DNA of 20,099 nucleotides from assembly GCA_049509395.1 (NCBI GenBank), contig JBEKZY010000059.1, positions 1-20,099 on the forward strand, written 5' to 3'. This document shows positions 8,850 through 17,000 of the stretch, piece after piece (within the stretch, counting starts at the first letter, position 1; every line of letters starts with the position of its first letter). A program made the position numbers and the translations under genes. Source of the stretch: JBEKIK01 sp049509395 (lineage in GTDB: Bacteria > Planctomycetota > Planctomycetia > Pirellulales > Thermoguttaceae). A model generated the notes under the pieces. The model saw only the letters and a program-made list of their open reading frames with translations. It searched no databases and was not told the origin of the DNA.

Positions 8850-9010
8850 TTAAAATGTATTTATTATCCAATGTGCGCGCAAGTCAAACAAAACGGGGAA
8901 TTACATTCCGTGCAGCGGCACGCCCCGCTGAGAAATACGGATTAGCGACTCTTTGCCCACGGATTTTGTGCGCGGAAAGACTTGCGAAAACCTTCCGTCC
9001 CCGTCCGCAA

Positions 9011-11452
9011 CTACTTGATTTTCAGCCGCAGCACGGATACCGAATCGGCCGGGAATGTGTGTTTGAAATCATTGGCGGCGTTCTGGAACTGGCGTGTGAC
9101 CGGCGCGACCTTTTTAGGATTATCCAAGGTGTTATCATCGGTGGATTTTTCGGAACTGAAAACGATCGCCGTACCCGTAGGCTGGACTTTGTCCGCGCCG
9201 GCAAGATGAATGTCGGTTTCCTGGGCGACGTTAGAGACGTTCACGACTTTCAGAATCACTTCATTGCCCGATTTGCCAAGGCCGGCTACGCCATATAGCG
9301 GACACGTGACCGGATACTTGACGTCGTGGATCAGCTTGCCGTCGAGGTAGCAGCGAACGCTTTGCCCGCCGACTTCTACGCGGATGTCATACCAGCGATC
9401 GGTTGCGATGCTGCCGGGGAAATCATTGCCAAAGGGCACGTTTCCGAACCCGGTGCGGCGTTCCAAAGCGTGTTTGGTATTGCCCCACCCGCCGATGTTC
9501 CACCACATGAGTTGGTTGTCGGGTTGAGCGTTGAAGATAATCAGGAATCCCTCGTTGCCGCCAAGTTTGCGGGCCTTCAGCGTCAAGGTGTAATCGCTCC
9601 AGGATGGATCGCCGGCCGTGGCAAAGCAATCGGATTCGTTGGACGTTTGTTGGAATGCGCCGTCTTCTACTTGCCATTGGCCGTGAATGATTTTCCAGCT
9701 ATCGCTGCCGCTGGAAAAATCGTCGGCAAAAAGCGTTTTATCACCTTTGGCGATTTTAATGTCCGTGTATTCGGCCTGGGTCATCCACGCGCCCAGGCCG
9801 ATTGCCCCGTGTTTGCCCTCGGCCGATGCGGCTGGAAATTCGAGTTTAAGGGGAAGAATCACGTCGCCGCGGTTTTGGCTGAACATCTGTTGCACGTAAT
9901 AAGACGGTGTGCTCCAAACCCGTAAACTATCGAATTGAATCAAGTCCGGATTCCAGCGGCGGTCGTTTATGTTTACGAAAAGCGGGGCGTAGGAGGCCAT
10001 CACAACCACATCGGAATTGCGCTCCATGCCGGTCATAAAGGCCGCTTCGCCCACCGCGCCGCGGAGGTTTCCTCGCCCGATGTTTTCCGTGACCGCATAC
10101 TCGCCGACGTAAACTTTCGCGCCTTTGCGGTCATAAGTGTCGTATTTATTGGCGTTGCTGATAAAAAACTCCGGATTGCTGTAATAATGTTCGTCGATAA
10201 TTTCCACGGGCCGGTTTGTCGGTCTGCCGTTCCAATCATTGGCGATTAGTTTCATTTGCGGGTACTTGGCCTTTATTGCGTCGTAAAACATGGCGTAGCG
10301 TGCATAATAGGCCGGTCCCCCGTTCTCGTTGCCGATCTCCATGTACTTCAGCGAAAACGGCGCCGGGTGCCCTGCCTTCGCCCTTAATGCCCCCCATTTG
10401 CTCTCGGCCAGCCCGGTGGCGTATTCGATGGCGTCCAAGGCGTCTTGCACGTATTCTTCCACACCCTCCGTGCCGTTGGGCTGCTCCTGTTGTTCCTTGT
10501 GCGACATGCCGCAGTTGATCACGAACAACGGCTCTGCCCCCAAGTCCTCGCAAAGTTGCAGATATTCGTGGAAGCCCAGCCCGTTGGTGGAATAGTATTG
10601 CCATAAATTCCACTGGTTGCGCCGCTGGGCCGGATCGCCGATGGTCCGCTTCCAACGCATGGCCGTGTCCAATGTCTCACCCTCTACCCAGCATCCCCCT
10701 GGAAAACGCATAAACGCGGGGTGCAGATTTTCCAGCATCATCGCCAAATCCAAACGCATTCCATTAGGTCGATCCTTGAAGGTTTTATGCGGGAAAAGCG
10801 AAACCATGTCCATCCATAGCGTGCCGGGATGCGAGACGCTTAGGACCAATTGCGCCTCGGGATCGGTCGTGTTGGATGTCAAAGTGAGTTTGTAAATCTT
10901 CCATAGCGAATCGACCTTGTTGATCCGCGCCTGGGCATAGTTTTTTTTGCCGTTGGCTCTTTCCAGCGACACGGACACCGGGCCGGTAAATCCGTCGCCG
11001 GCTCGGATGGCGACGGACAAATCGTACTGCTCGCCTTTCACCACGGCGATACCCCAATATCCCTTGTTCGACACGCCGACTTTGCCTTTTCCTCCACCTT
11101 CGATTTTTAATCGCAGCGATCGAGGATTGTTCTCGCCCATCGGATTCTCAGTGTCGATGGCCATCTCGCCCTTGGCCGAGCCGTCGGTGACCAGGGTCCA
11201 ACAGTCAGGTTTCTCGGAATTCTCGAAAGAGCGGTTTTGCACCAGTTCGGCGTATAATCCCCCGTCGCCGGCATGGTTGATCTCCTCGAAAAATATGCCG
11301 TACAGCATGGGACTGACATTTATGCCCGGCTTGTCCACCTGGACGCTCAGCGATGGGCCGGCGCCGGCTGCGGGTGTCTGCGCCTGTATGGAAAAAATTG
11401 TAAAAGCGAACTGCGCCAATGCCACGGCGATAATTATAAAGCGGCTATTCAT
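9011..11452 (-). CDS. Secreted GH51 alpha-L-arabinofuranosidase with inserted concanavalin-like domain
   Basis: 813 residues. Start ATG 11452 is chosen because AGGAG lies 8 nt upstream and a signal peptide follows (MNSRFIIIAVALAQFAFTIF, cleavage near SIQAQ-TP). The frame is open upstream to 11512 but that extension would bury the signal peptide. The enzyme removes terminal alpha-L-arabinofuranose from arabinan, arabinoxylan or arabinogalactan. The GH51 opening block is YGIFFEEINHAGDGGLYAE, followed by a CBM4-like beta-sandwich (~75-235) and FMRFPGGCW near 247. The acid/base is E376 in EIGNEN and the nucleophile E451 in VGEYAV. Residues ~551-735 form a LamG/concanavalin-like beta-sandwich placed before the C-terminal all-beta domain, probably for glycan binding. 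This matches the plant-type GH51 subfamily rather than the compact bacterial one. It is divergent from the GH27 gene across a 362-bp spacer. No intrinsic terminator is evident downstream. Confidence 0.92.
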   Translation of the reverse strand: MNSRFIIIAVALAQFAFTIFSIQAQTPAAGAGPSLSVQVDKPGINVSPMLYGIFFEEINHAGDGGLYAELVQNRSFENSEKPDCWTLVTDGSAKGEMAIDTENPMGENNPRSLRLKIEGGGKGKVGVSNKGYWGIAVVKGEQYDLSVAIRAGDGFTGPVSVSLERANGKKNYAQARINKVDSLWKIYKLTLTSNTTDPEAQLVLSVSHPGTLWMDMVSLFPHKTFKDRPNGMRLDLAMMLENLHPAFMRFPGGCWVEGETLDTAMRWKRTIGDPAQRRNQWNLWQYYSTNGLGFHEYLQLCEDLGAEPLFVINCGMSHKEQQEQPNGTEGVEEYVQDALDAIEYATGLAESKWGALRAKAGHPAPFSLKYMEIGNENGGPAYYARYAMFYDAIKAKYPQMKLIANDWNGRPTNRPVEIIDEHYYSNPEFFISNANKYDTYDRKGAKVYVGEYAVTENIGRGNLRGAVGEAAFMTGMERNSDVVVMASYAPLFVNINDRRWNPDLIQFDSLRVWSTPSYYVQQMFSQNRGDVILPLKLEFPAASAEGKHGAIGLGAWMTQAEYTDIKIAKGDKTLFADDFSSGSDSWKIIHGQWQVEDGAFQQTSNESDCFATAGDPSWSDYTLTLKARKLGGNEGFLIIFNAQPDNQLMWWNIGGWGNTKHALERRTGFGNVPFGNDFPGSIATDRWYDIRVEVGGQSVRCYLDGKLIHDVKYPVTCPLYGVAGLGKSGNEVILKVVNVSNVAQETDIHLAGADKVQPTGTAIVFSSEKSTDDNTLDNPKKVAPVTRQFQNAANDFKHTFPADSVSVLRLKIK

Positions 11453-11592
11453 AGCGTTATCTCCTGTTGGCGAAAATTGCGGTGAATCGAGAGTCCTTTG
11501 GTCTAATCTCAAGCAACCTCGGACATGAAGCGTCTGGGGCGACGAATTGACTACAGTTTATCATCCGCAAGGGTAAAGTCGATATGGCGCAT

Positions 11593-11619
11593 CAGACTTT
11601 TACAGGCATAACAAGTCTG
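11593..11619. repeat. Inverted repeat CAGACTT-N13-AAGTCTG, possible operator
   Basis: Two perfect 7-bp arms (11593-11599 and 11613-11619) are separated by 13 bp, giving a centre-to-centre distance of 20 bp, about two helical turns. The site lies roughly midway between the divergent GH51 and GH27 starts. That position and spacing suit a dimeric regulator controlling both genes. It could alternatively be a transcript hairpin. No regulator gene is present in the window. Confidence 0.4.
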
Positions 11620-11633
11620 GAAAACAACATCGC

Positions 11634-11660
11634 CGGCCAAAACGGGAAACCGCCTGGCCG
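11634..11660. repeat. Inverted repeat CGGCCA-N15-TGGCCG, possible second operator
   Basis: Perfect 6-bp arms at 11634-11639 and 11655-11660, 15 bp apart, with centre-to-centre distance 21 bp. It starts 14 bp after the neighbouring inverted repeat. The arms differ from those of the first repeat, so if real the two would bind different proteins. Short GC arms can arise by chance. Confidence 0.3.
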
Positions 11661-11744
11661 AAGACGCTTTTTCGCGCAAGATTTCCCCAGGCAAATTATA
11701 AAAACGCGAAATTTTATGCCTTATCAGTCAAATTCGGCCCCCGG

Positions 11745-11773
11745 TTGCAAAACTCATAGAAAAATCGCACAAT
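11745..11773 (+). promoter_or_regulatory. Candidate promoter of the GH27 gene
   Basis: TTGCAA (11745-11750), a 17-nt spacer, then CACAAT (11768-11773). Both hexamers match consensus at 4/6, within an AT-rich stretch. An overlapping TACAAT at 11773-11778 is a better -10 but has no -35 at proper distance. The leader would be about 35 nt to ATG 11815. It is supported mainly by position. Confidence 0.35.
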
Positions 11774-11814
11774 ACAATGAAATATTGCCAACCTTTTTAC
11801 AGTAGTAAAAGATC

Positions 11815-13821
11815 ATGTTTCTTTGCAACGGCAAGCGTCCAAATCTGGTTCTAATCAGTGTGTTTTTGGCGGGTTTGACGTTTTCCTCGCGCGCCTCAGC
11901 GGCGGAAACCGTTTTGCTCGGCTCGGTCGACGTGAGTAAGGTTAAACAAGGCTGGGGAGAACCTCATGCCGATAAGTCGGTCGAGGGAAATCAGATTTCC
12001 ATCGGCCGGAAAAAATTCGAGCACGGGCTGGGCACCCATGCCGCAAGCTCGTTGCTGATTAACCTCAAAGGCGGAGCCGAACGCTTTACTGCTTACGTGG
12101 GCGTGGACGATGAAGTGGGCGATTCCTTGGGCAGCGTCGAGTTCCGCATTTTGGCCGATGACAGCGAACTGTGGAAAAGCGATGTCATGAAGGCTGGGCA
12201 GGCGCCCCAAAAGGTTGATGTAGACTTGAAGGGTTTCAATACCTTGCTCCTCCTGGTGCACGACGCAGGCGACGGAATTGATTACGACCACGCCGATTGG
12301 GCCGACGCCATAATCGAGTATTCCGGCCAGCGCCCCTACGCCGTAGATCAGCCGGACGAACCGGCGGTGATCCTGACGCCCAAGGCCCCGGACAGCCCGC
12401 GGATCAATGGGGCCAAGATTTTCGGCGTCCGTCCGGGGTCGCCCTTCATGTATACTATCGCAGCCGCGGGCCGGCGTCCTATGACTTTCGCCGCGGACGG
12501 CCTGCCCGAGGGTCTGACGCTCGATCCGCAAACCGGCCGGATCACGGGCGTACTGCAAAATCGAGGGCAATACACGGTTGCTTTGCATGCCGAAAATTCC
12601 CTGGGCAAGGCGCAGCGGATGTTCAAAATCGTTTGCGGCGACGCCATCGCACTCACGCCGCCGATGGGCTGGAACAGTTGGAATTGCTTTGCCGAAGCGG
12701 TAGACGACGCCAAGGTCCGGTCGGCCGCCGACGCTATGGTCCAGAGCGATTTGATCAACCACGGGTGGACATATATAAACATCGACGACTGCTGGGAGAT
12801 CAAACCGGGGAGCAACGATCCCAAGTTCCAAGGCAAGCCCCGCGATGAAAACGGCATGATCAACACCAACAAAAAATTCCCGGCTATGAAGGCGCTTTGC
12901 GACTATGTACACAGCAAGGGATTGAAGATTGGGATATATTCCTCGCCCGGCCCGCTGACTTGCGCCGGATTCACAGGCAGTTATAAATACGAAGAAAAAG
13001 ACGCCCAGCGCTATGCCGAATGGGGAGTCGATTACCTGAAGTACGACTGGTGTTCGTATACCGAGATCGGCGGCGGCGGACGGGGCCGACCCATGCCCGA
13101 CCGACCCACTCTGAAAAAGCCTTATGTTGTAATGCGCGAGGCCCTGAATAAAATCCCCCGCGACATACACTATAGCCTATGCCAATACGGCTGGGGAAAC
13201 GTCTGGGAGTGGGGCAATGACCCCGACATCCGCGGAAATTCCTGGCGCACCACCGGCGACATCGAAGACACCTGGTCGAGTATGTCTAAGATCGGCTTCC
13301 GTCAGGCAGGACACGAAAAGTACGCTGGGCCGGGTCACTGGAACGACCCGGACATGCTCGTGGTGGGCAAGGTGGGCTGGGGAAACGTGCACCAGACCGC
13401 CCTGACGCCCAACGAGCAATACACTCACATCAGCCTGTGGTGCCTGCTCTGCTCCCCGCTTCTAATCGGTTGCGACATGACACAACTCGACCAGTTCACG
13501 CTCAACCTGCTTACCAATGACGAAGTCCTCGAAATCAGCCAGGACCTCTTGGGCAAACAAGCCGGGCGCGTCGCCCAGGCCGAAAACCTCCAGGTTTGGG
13601 CGAAGCCCATGGAAGACGGTTCCATGGCCGTGGGCCTGTTTAACCTCGGCGAGTCGGAACAACCGGTCGTCGCAAAATGGTCGGATTTAGGGCTATCGGG
13701 CGAACAGATCGTCCGCGACCTGTGGCGGCAAAAGGACCTTGGGAAGTTCGACAACAGCTTCACAGAGAAAGTCGCCCGGCACGGAACTGTTCTGGTGCGA
13801 ATCCGCCCGGCTGGAAAATGA
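11815..13821 (+). CDS. Secreted NPCBM-GH27 alpha-galactosidase/beta-L-arabinopyranosidase-type enzyme
   Basis: 668 residues. A signal peptide ends near ASA-AET (residue ~29). Residues ~32-168 form an NPCBM-type carbohydrate-binding domain (KKFEHGLGTHAAS, DGIDYDHADWADA). A putative-Ig (He_PIG-like) linker follows at ~203-278 (LPEGLTLDPQTGRITG), then a GH27 barrel from ~282 (LTPPMGWNSWNCF). The nucleophile is D411 in YLKYDWC. The acid/base is D482 in TTGDIEDTW, aligning with D231 of human alpha-galactosidase A. WNDPDML (509-515) is another family hallmark. GH27 contains alpha-galactosidases, alpha-N-acetylgalactosaminidases and beta-L-arabinopyranosidases; sequence reading cannot decide, though the arabinosidase neighbours make the last attractive. 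No strong Shine-Dalgarno sequence precedes ATG 11815. It is followed by the beta-L-arabinofuranosidase fusion after a 242-bp gap on the same strand, so co-transcription is possible but not certain. Confidence 0.92.
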   Translation: MFLCNGKRPNLVLISVFLAGLTFSSRASAAETVLLGSVDVSKVKQGWGEPHADKSVEGNQISIGRKKFEHGLGTHAASSLLINLKGGAERFTAYVGVDDEVGDSLGSVEFRILADDSELWKSDVMKAGQAPQKVDVDLKGFNTLLLLVHDAGDGIDYDHADWADAIIEYSGQRPYAVDQPDEPAVILTPKAPDSPRINGAKIFGVRPGSPFMYTIAAAGRRPMTFAADGLPEGLTLDPQTGRITGVLQNRGQYTVALHAENSLGKAQRMFKIVCGDAIALTPPMGWNSWNCFAEAVDDAKVRSAADAMVQSDLINHGWTYINIDDCWEIKPGSNDPKFQGKPRDENGMINTNKKFPAMKALCDYVHSKGLKIGIYSSPGPLTCAGFTGSYKYEEKDAQRYAEWGVDYLKYDWCSYTEIGGGGRGRPMPDRPTLKKPYVVMREALNKIPRDIHYSLCQYGWGNVWEWGNDPDIRGNSWRTTGDIEDTWSSMSKIGFRQAGHEKYAGPGHWNDPDMLVVGKVGWGNVHQTALTPNEQYTHISLWCLLCSPLLIGCDMTQLDQFTLNLLTNDEVLEISQDLLGKQAGRVAQAENLQVWAKPMEDGSMAVGLFNLGESEQPVVAKWSDLGLSGEQIVRDLWRQKDLGKFDNSFTEKVARHGTVLVRIRPAGK

Positions 13822-14063
13822 AATCTTACATTGCAGCTAGAATCATGGTTGAACCTGTCCGGCGATGGCAAGACGCTTCGCGCCGGGGTGTGTTTTGACT
13901 GCACGGGTGGTGTTATTTTTGCGCAATAAATGCTTGCTCATGGCTCAAGAATAGGTTAGTCTGATTATTCATTGTTGTGGTCGACGCGCTGCTTTTCCAA
14001 GAAAACTTATGGTTGAAATACTGAAAAGCCTTGCAATCTGATTCTTAGAAAGGGCATGGATTC

Positions 14064-17000
14064 ATGAAGACCCGTTTTGTGCATGTGGTTATTGTGTTGG
14101 TTTTCACCGCGGCGTCTTTTCACGTCTTTGCCGACGAACTCTCCGACGCCGGGTCCAAGGTCAAGGTCGCTCCTGTGGTTCCACCTAGGGTTCATTCTTT
14201 TCCGCTGCGCGACGTGCGATTGCTGGACGGACCGTTCAAGCGCGCCATGGAATTGGACGAAAAGTATCTACTCTCGTTGGACGTGGATCGGCTGTTGCAC
14301 AACTTTCGGGTTAATGCCGGCCTTCCATCGTCTGCCCAGCCATTAGGCGGGTGGGAGGAACCCAAGTGCGAATTGCGGGGCCATTTCGTGGGGCATTATT
14401 TGTCGGCCTGCGCCTTGATGTATGCAGCCACGAGCGACGAACAATTCAAGAAAAAGGGCGACGCCGTGGTGGCCGGCCTGGCCGAGTGCCAGGCGAAGAT
14501 CGGCACCGGCTACTTAAGCGCGTTCCCGGAATCGTTCTTCGACCGCGTGGAATCGAACGGGCGGGTCTGGGCCCCTTATTACACGCTACACAAGATTTAC
14601 GCCGGGCTGCTGGACATGTACGTGAATTGCGATAACCGGCAAGCCTTGGACGTCTGCAAGAAGTTCGCAGATTGGGTTATCGCCCGCAACGACAAGTTGA
14701 CTGACGAACAGATGCAGCGGATGCTCCGCACCGAGCACGGAGGCATGAACGAAGTCTTAGCCAACCTGTACGCCATTACAGGCGAGGAAAAATATCTGAA
14801 GATCGCCCAGCGGTTCAACCACATGGCCGTCCTCGGTCCGGCCTCGAACCAAGAGGACAAACTTACCAATCTGCACGCCAACACGCAGATACCCAAATTC
14901 ATCGGCGCCGCGCGACAATACGAATTGACGGGACAGGACTGGCTCAATACGGCAGCGCATTTTTTCTGGGACACCGTGGTCAAGGAGCGTTCGTACGTCA
15001 TCGGCGGGCACAGCGACGGTGAAATGTTCTCGCCCAAGGAGACCCTTTCAAGATCTCTTGGCCCGAACACTACCGAAACCTGCAACACCTACAATATGCT
15101 CAAACTTACGCGGCACCTCTTCTGCCTCGATCCGCAGGCCGAGTACGCCGATTTCTACGAGCGGGGGCTTGTGAACCACATCTTGGCCTCGCAAAACCCG
15201 GCCGACGGCATGATGTGCTATTACGTGCCGCTACGGACAGGATCGCATAAAGACGAGCATTACAGCACGCCGCTGGGTACCTTTGCCTGCTGCACCGGCA
15301 CAGGCGTGGAAAATCACGCCAAATACGGAGACAGCATTTATTTCCACGACGATACGAACTTGTATCTGAACCTGTTCATCGCCTCGGAATTGAACTGGAA
15401 GGCCAAAGGGCTGAAAATCCGTCAGGACACGAGATATCCGGACGAGGCATCGACCAAGCTTTCGTTCGCCTGCGAAAAACCCGTTGAACTGGGCCTGCTT
15501 GTCCGGCGTCCCTGGTGGGCGACAAGTGATTTCGAGATTCGCGTCAATGGCGAAAGACAGGCTGTGACCGGCAAACCGGGCAGTTATTCGAAGATTTCGC
15601 GGCTTTGGAAAACCGGCGACACGGTGGAAATAAACATGCCCTTCAGCTTGTATACCGAAGGTTTCCGCGACAATCCGCGGCGATTCGCGTTTTTAACCGG
15701 CCCCTTGGTATTGTGCGCCGAAGTGGACTCCAAAAAGCCGTTTCCCGTGGTGGTGGCTGAGGAGGGGCACGTGCTTGACGGAATAAAGCCACTGCCGGGC
15801 AGGCCCAACACCTTTGCCGGTTCGCCCGACGAATTCCGCATTGCCAACGAACAGAACAGCAAGGGAGTGACGCTTGAACCGTTCTATAAAATGCACGGTG
15901 CCCGGCGCTACGCCGTATATTGGGATCAGCTTACGCCGGCCGAGTGGCAGGCGAAAGAGGCGGAGTACAAAACGCAGTCGGATCGGCAAAAGGCGCTGGA
16001 AGCCGGCGTGGTGGACGCGGTGAATCCGGGCGAGGAACAAAACGAACGCGATCATAAACTACAAGGCGAAAAAACCGAGTCCGGCGACTTCAACGGGCGT
16101 ATGTGGCGACACGCCGCCGATGGCGGCTGGTTTTCCTGGGATGTGAGAGTAGTCGCGGATCAGCCACAAGAGCTTCATGTAACCTACTGGGGCAGCGACG
16201 GCGGCGGCGATCGCGAGTTCGACATCTTGATCGACGGCGTAAAGATCGCCACGCAAAAACTGGAATACAATAAGCCCGACAATTTTTACGACGAGATTTA
16301 TAAGATTCCGGTGGAAATGGTAAAGGGAAAGAATAAGGTCACCGTAAGATTTCAGGCTCACGAGAACATGTATGCAGGCGGCGTATTCGGTCTGAAAGTC
16401 GTGAGAAATGCGCCGGCCGGCGACTATCCGATCAAGCCCGTGCCATTCACCGCCGTGCACTTGAACGACGTTTTTTGGGCGCCGCGGATCGAGATCAACC
16501 GTACGGTAACGATCCCCTATGCCTTCGACCAATGTGAAAAATCCGGGCGCATGGACAATTTCGAGCGTGCGGCCGCGGCGTTGCGGGGCGAGGAACTCAA
16601 GAATAAAAACGCACCCGGATATCCCTTCGACGACACCGATCCGTACAAGGTCCTGGAAGGGGCTTCCTATGCGCTTGCCGTCAAGCCCGATCCGAAGATG
16701 AAGGATTATCTCGACAAGCTGATCGCAAAAATCGCAGCGGCGCAGGAGCCTGACGGCTATCTGTATACTACCCGCACCATCAATCCGCAGCATCCGCACG
16801 AATGGGCAGGCACAAAACGCTGGGTGCGCGACCCGGACCTGAGCCACGAACTCTACAACGCCGGCCATCTTTTCGAGGCCGCGGCAGCGCATTACCAGGC
16901 CACTGGGCAACGGAACCTGCTCGATGTGGCCCTGAAGGAGGCCAATCTGCTCTGCGAGACATTCGGCCCGAACAAACTCAATAATATCTGGCCCGGTCAT

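Larger units (their letters stand above)
11453..11814. promoter_or_regulatory. Divergent intergenic region between GH51 and GH27 genes
   Basis: This 362-bp spacer must hold the promoters of both flanking genes. The only strong ribosome site is AGGAG for GH51 (about 11461-11465, minus). Two inverted repeats lie centrally (11593-11619 and 11634-11660). The 150 bp nearest the GH27 start are AT-rich, with a modest plus-strand promoter at 11745-11773. I found no convincing -35/-10 pair for GH51. A 73-codon open frame at 11584-11805 has no RBS or recognisable product and is not called. Confidence 0.55.

Noticed and set aside
8913..8930. Hairpin CAGCGG/CCGCTG downstream of the GH51 gene
   Set aside because: The stem is only 6 bp and no T-run follows on the minus strand, so I do not call it a terminator.
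11453..11512. N-terminal extension of the GH51 protein by 20 residues
   Set aside because: The strong AGGAG site and the signal peptide both point to ATG 11452 as the real start.
11584..11805. A 73-codon plus-strand open frame in the divergent spacer
   Set aside because: No RBS and no recognisable features; it spans both inverted repeats and the likely GH27 promoter.
13859..13886. Hairpin CCGGCG-N16-CGCCGG after the GH27 gene
   Set aside because: The loop is long and is followed only by a TGTTTTG stretch; too weak to call a terminator, so co-transcription with the next gene stays open.
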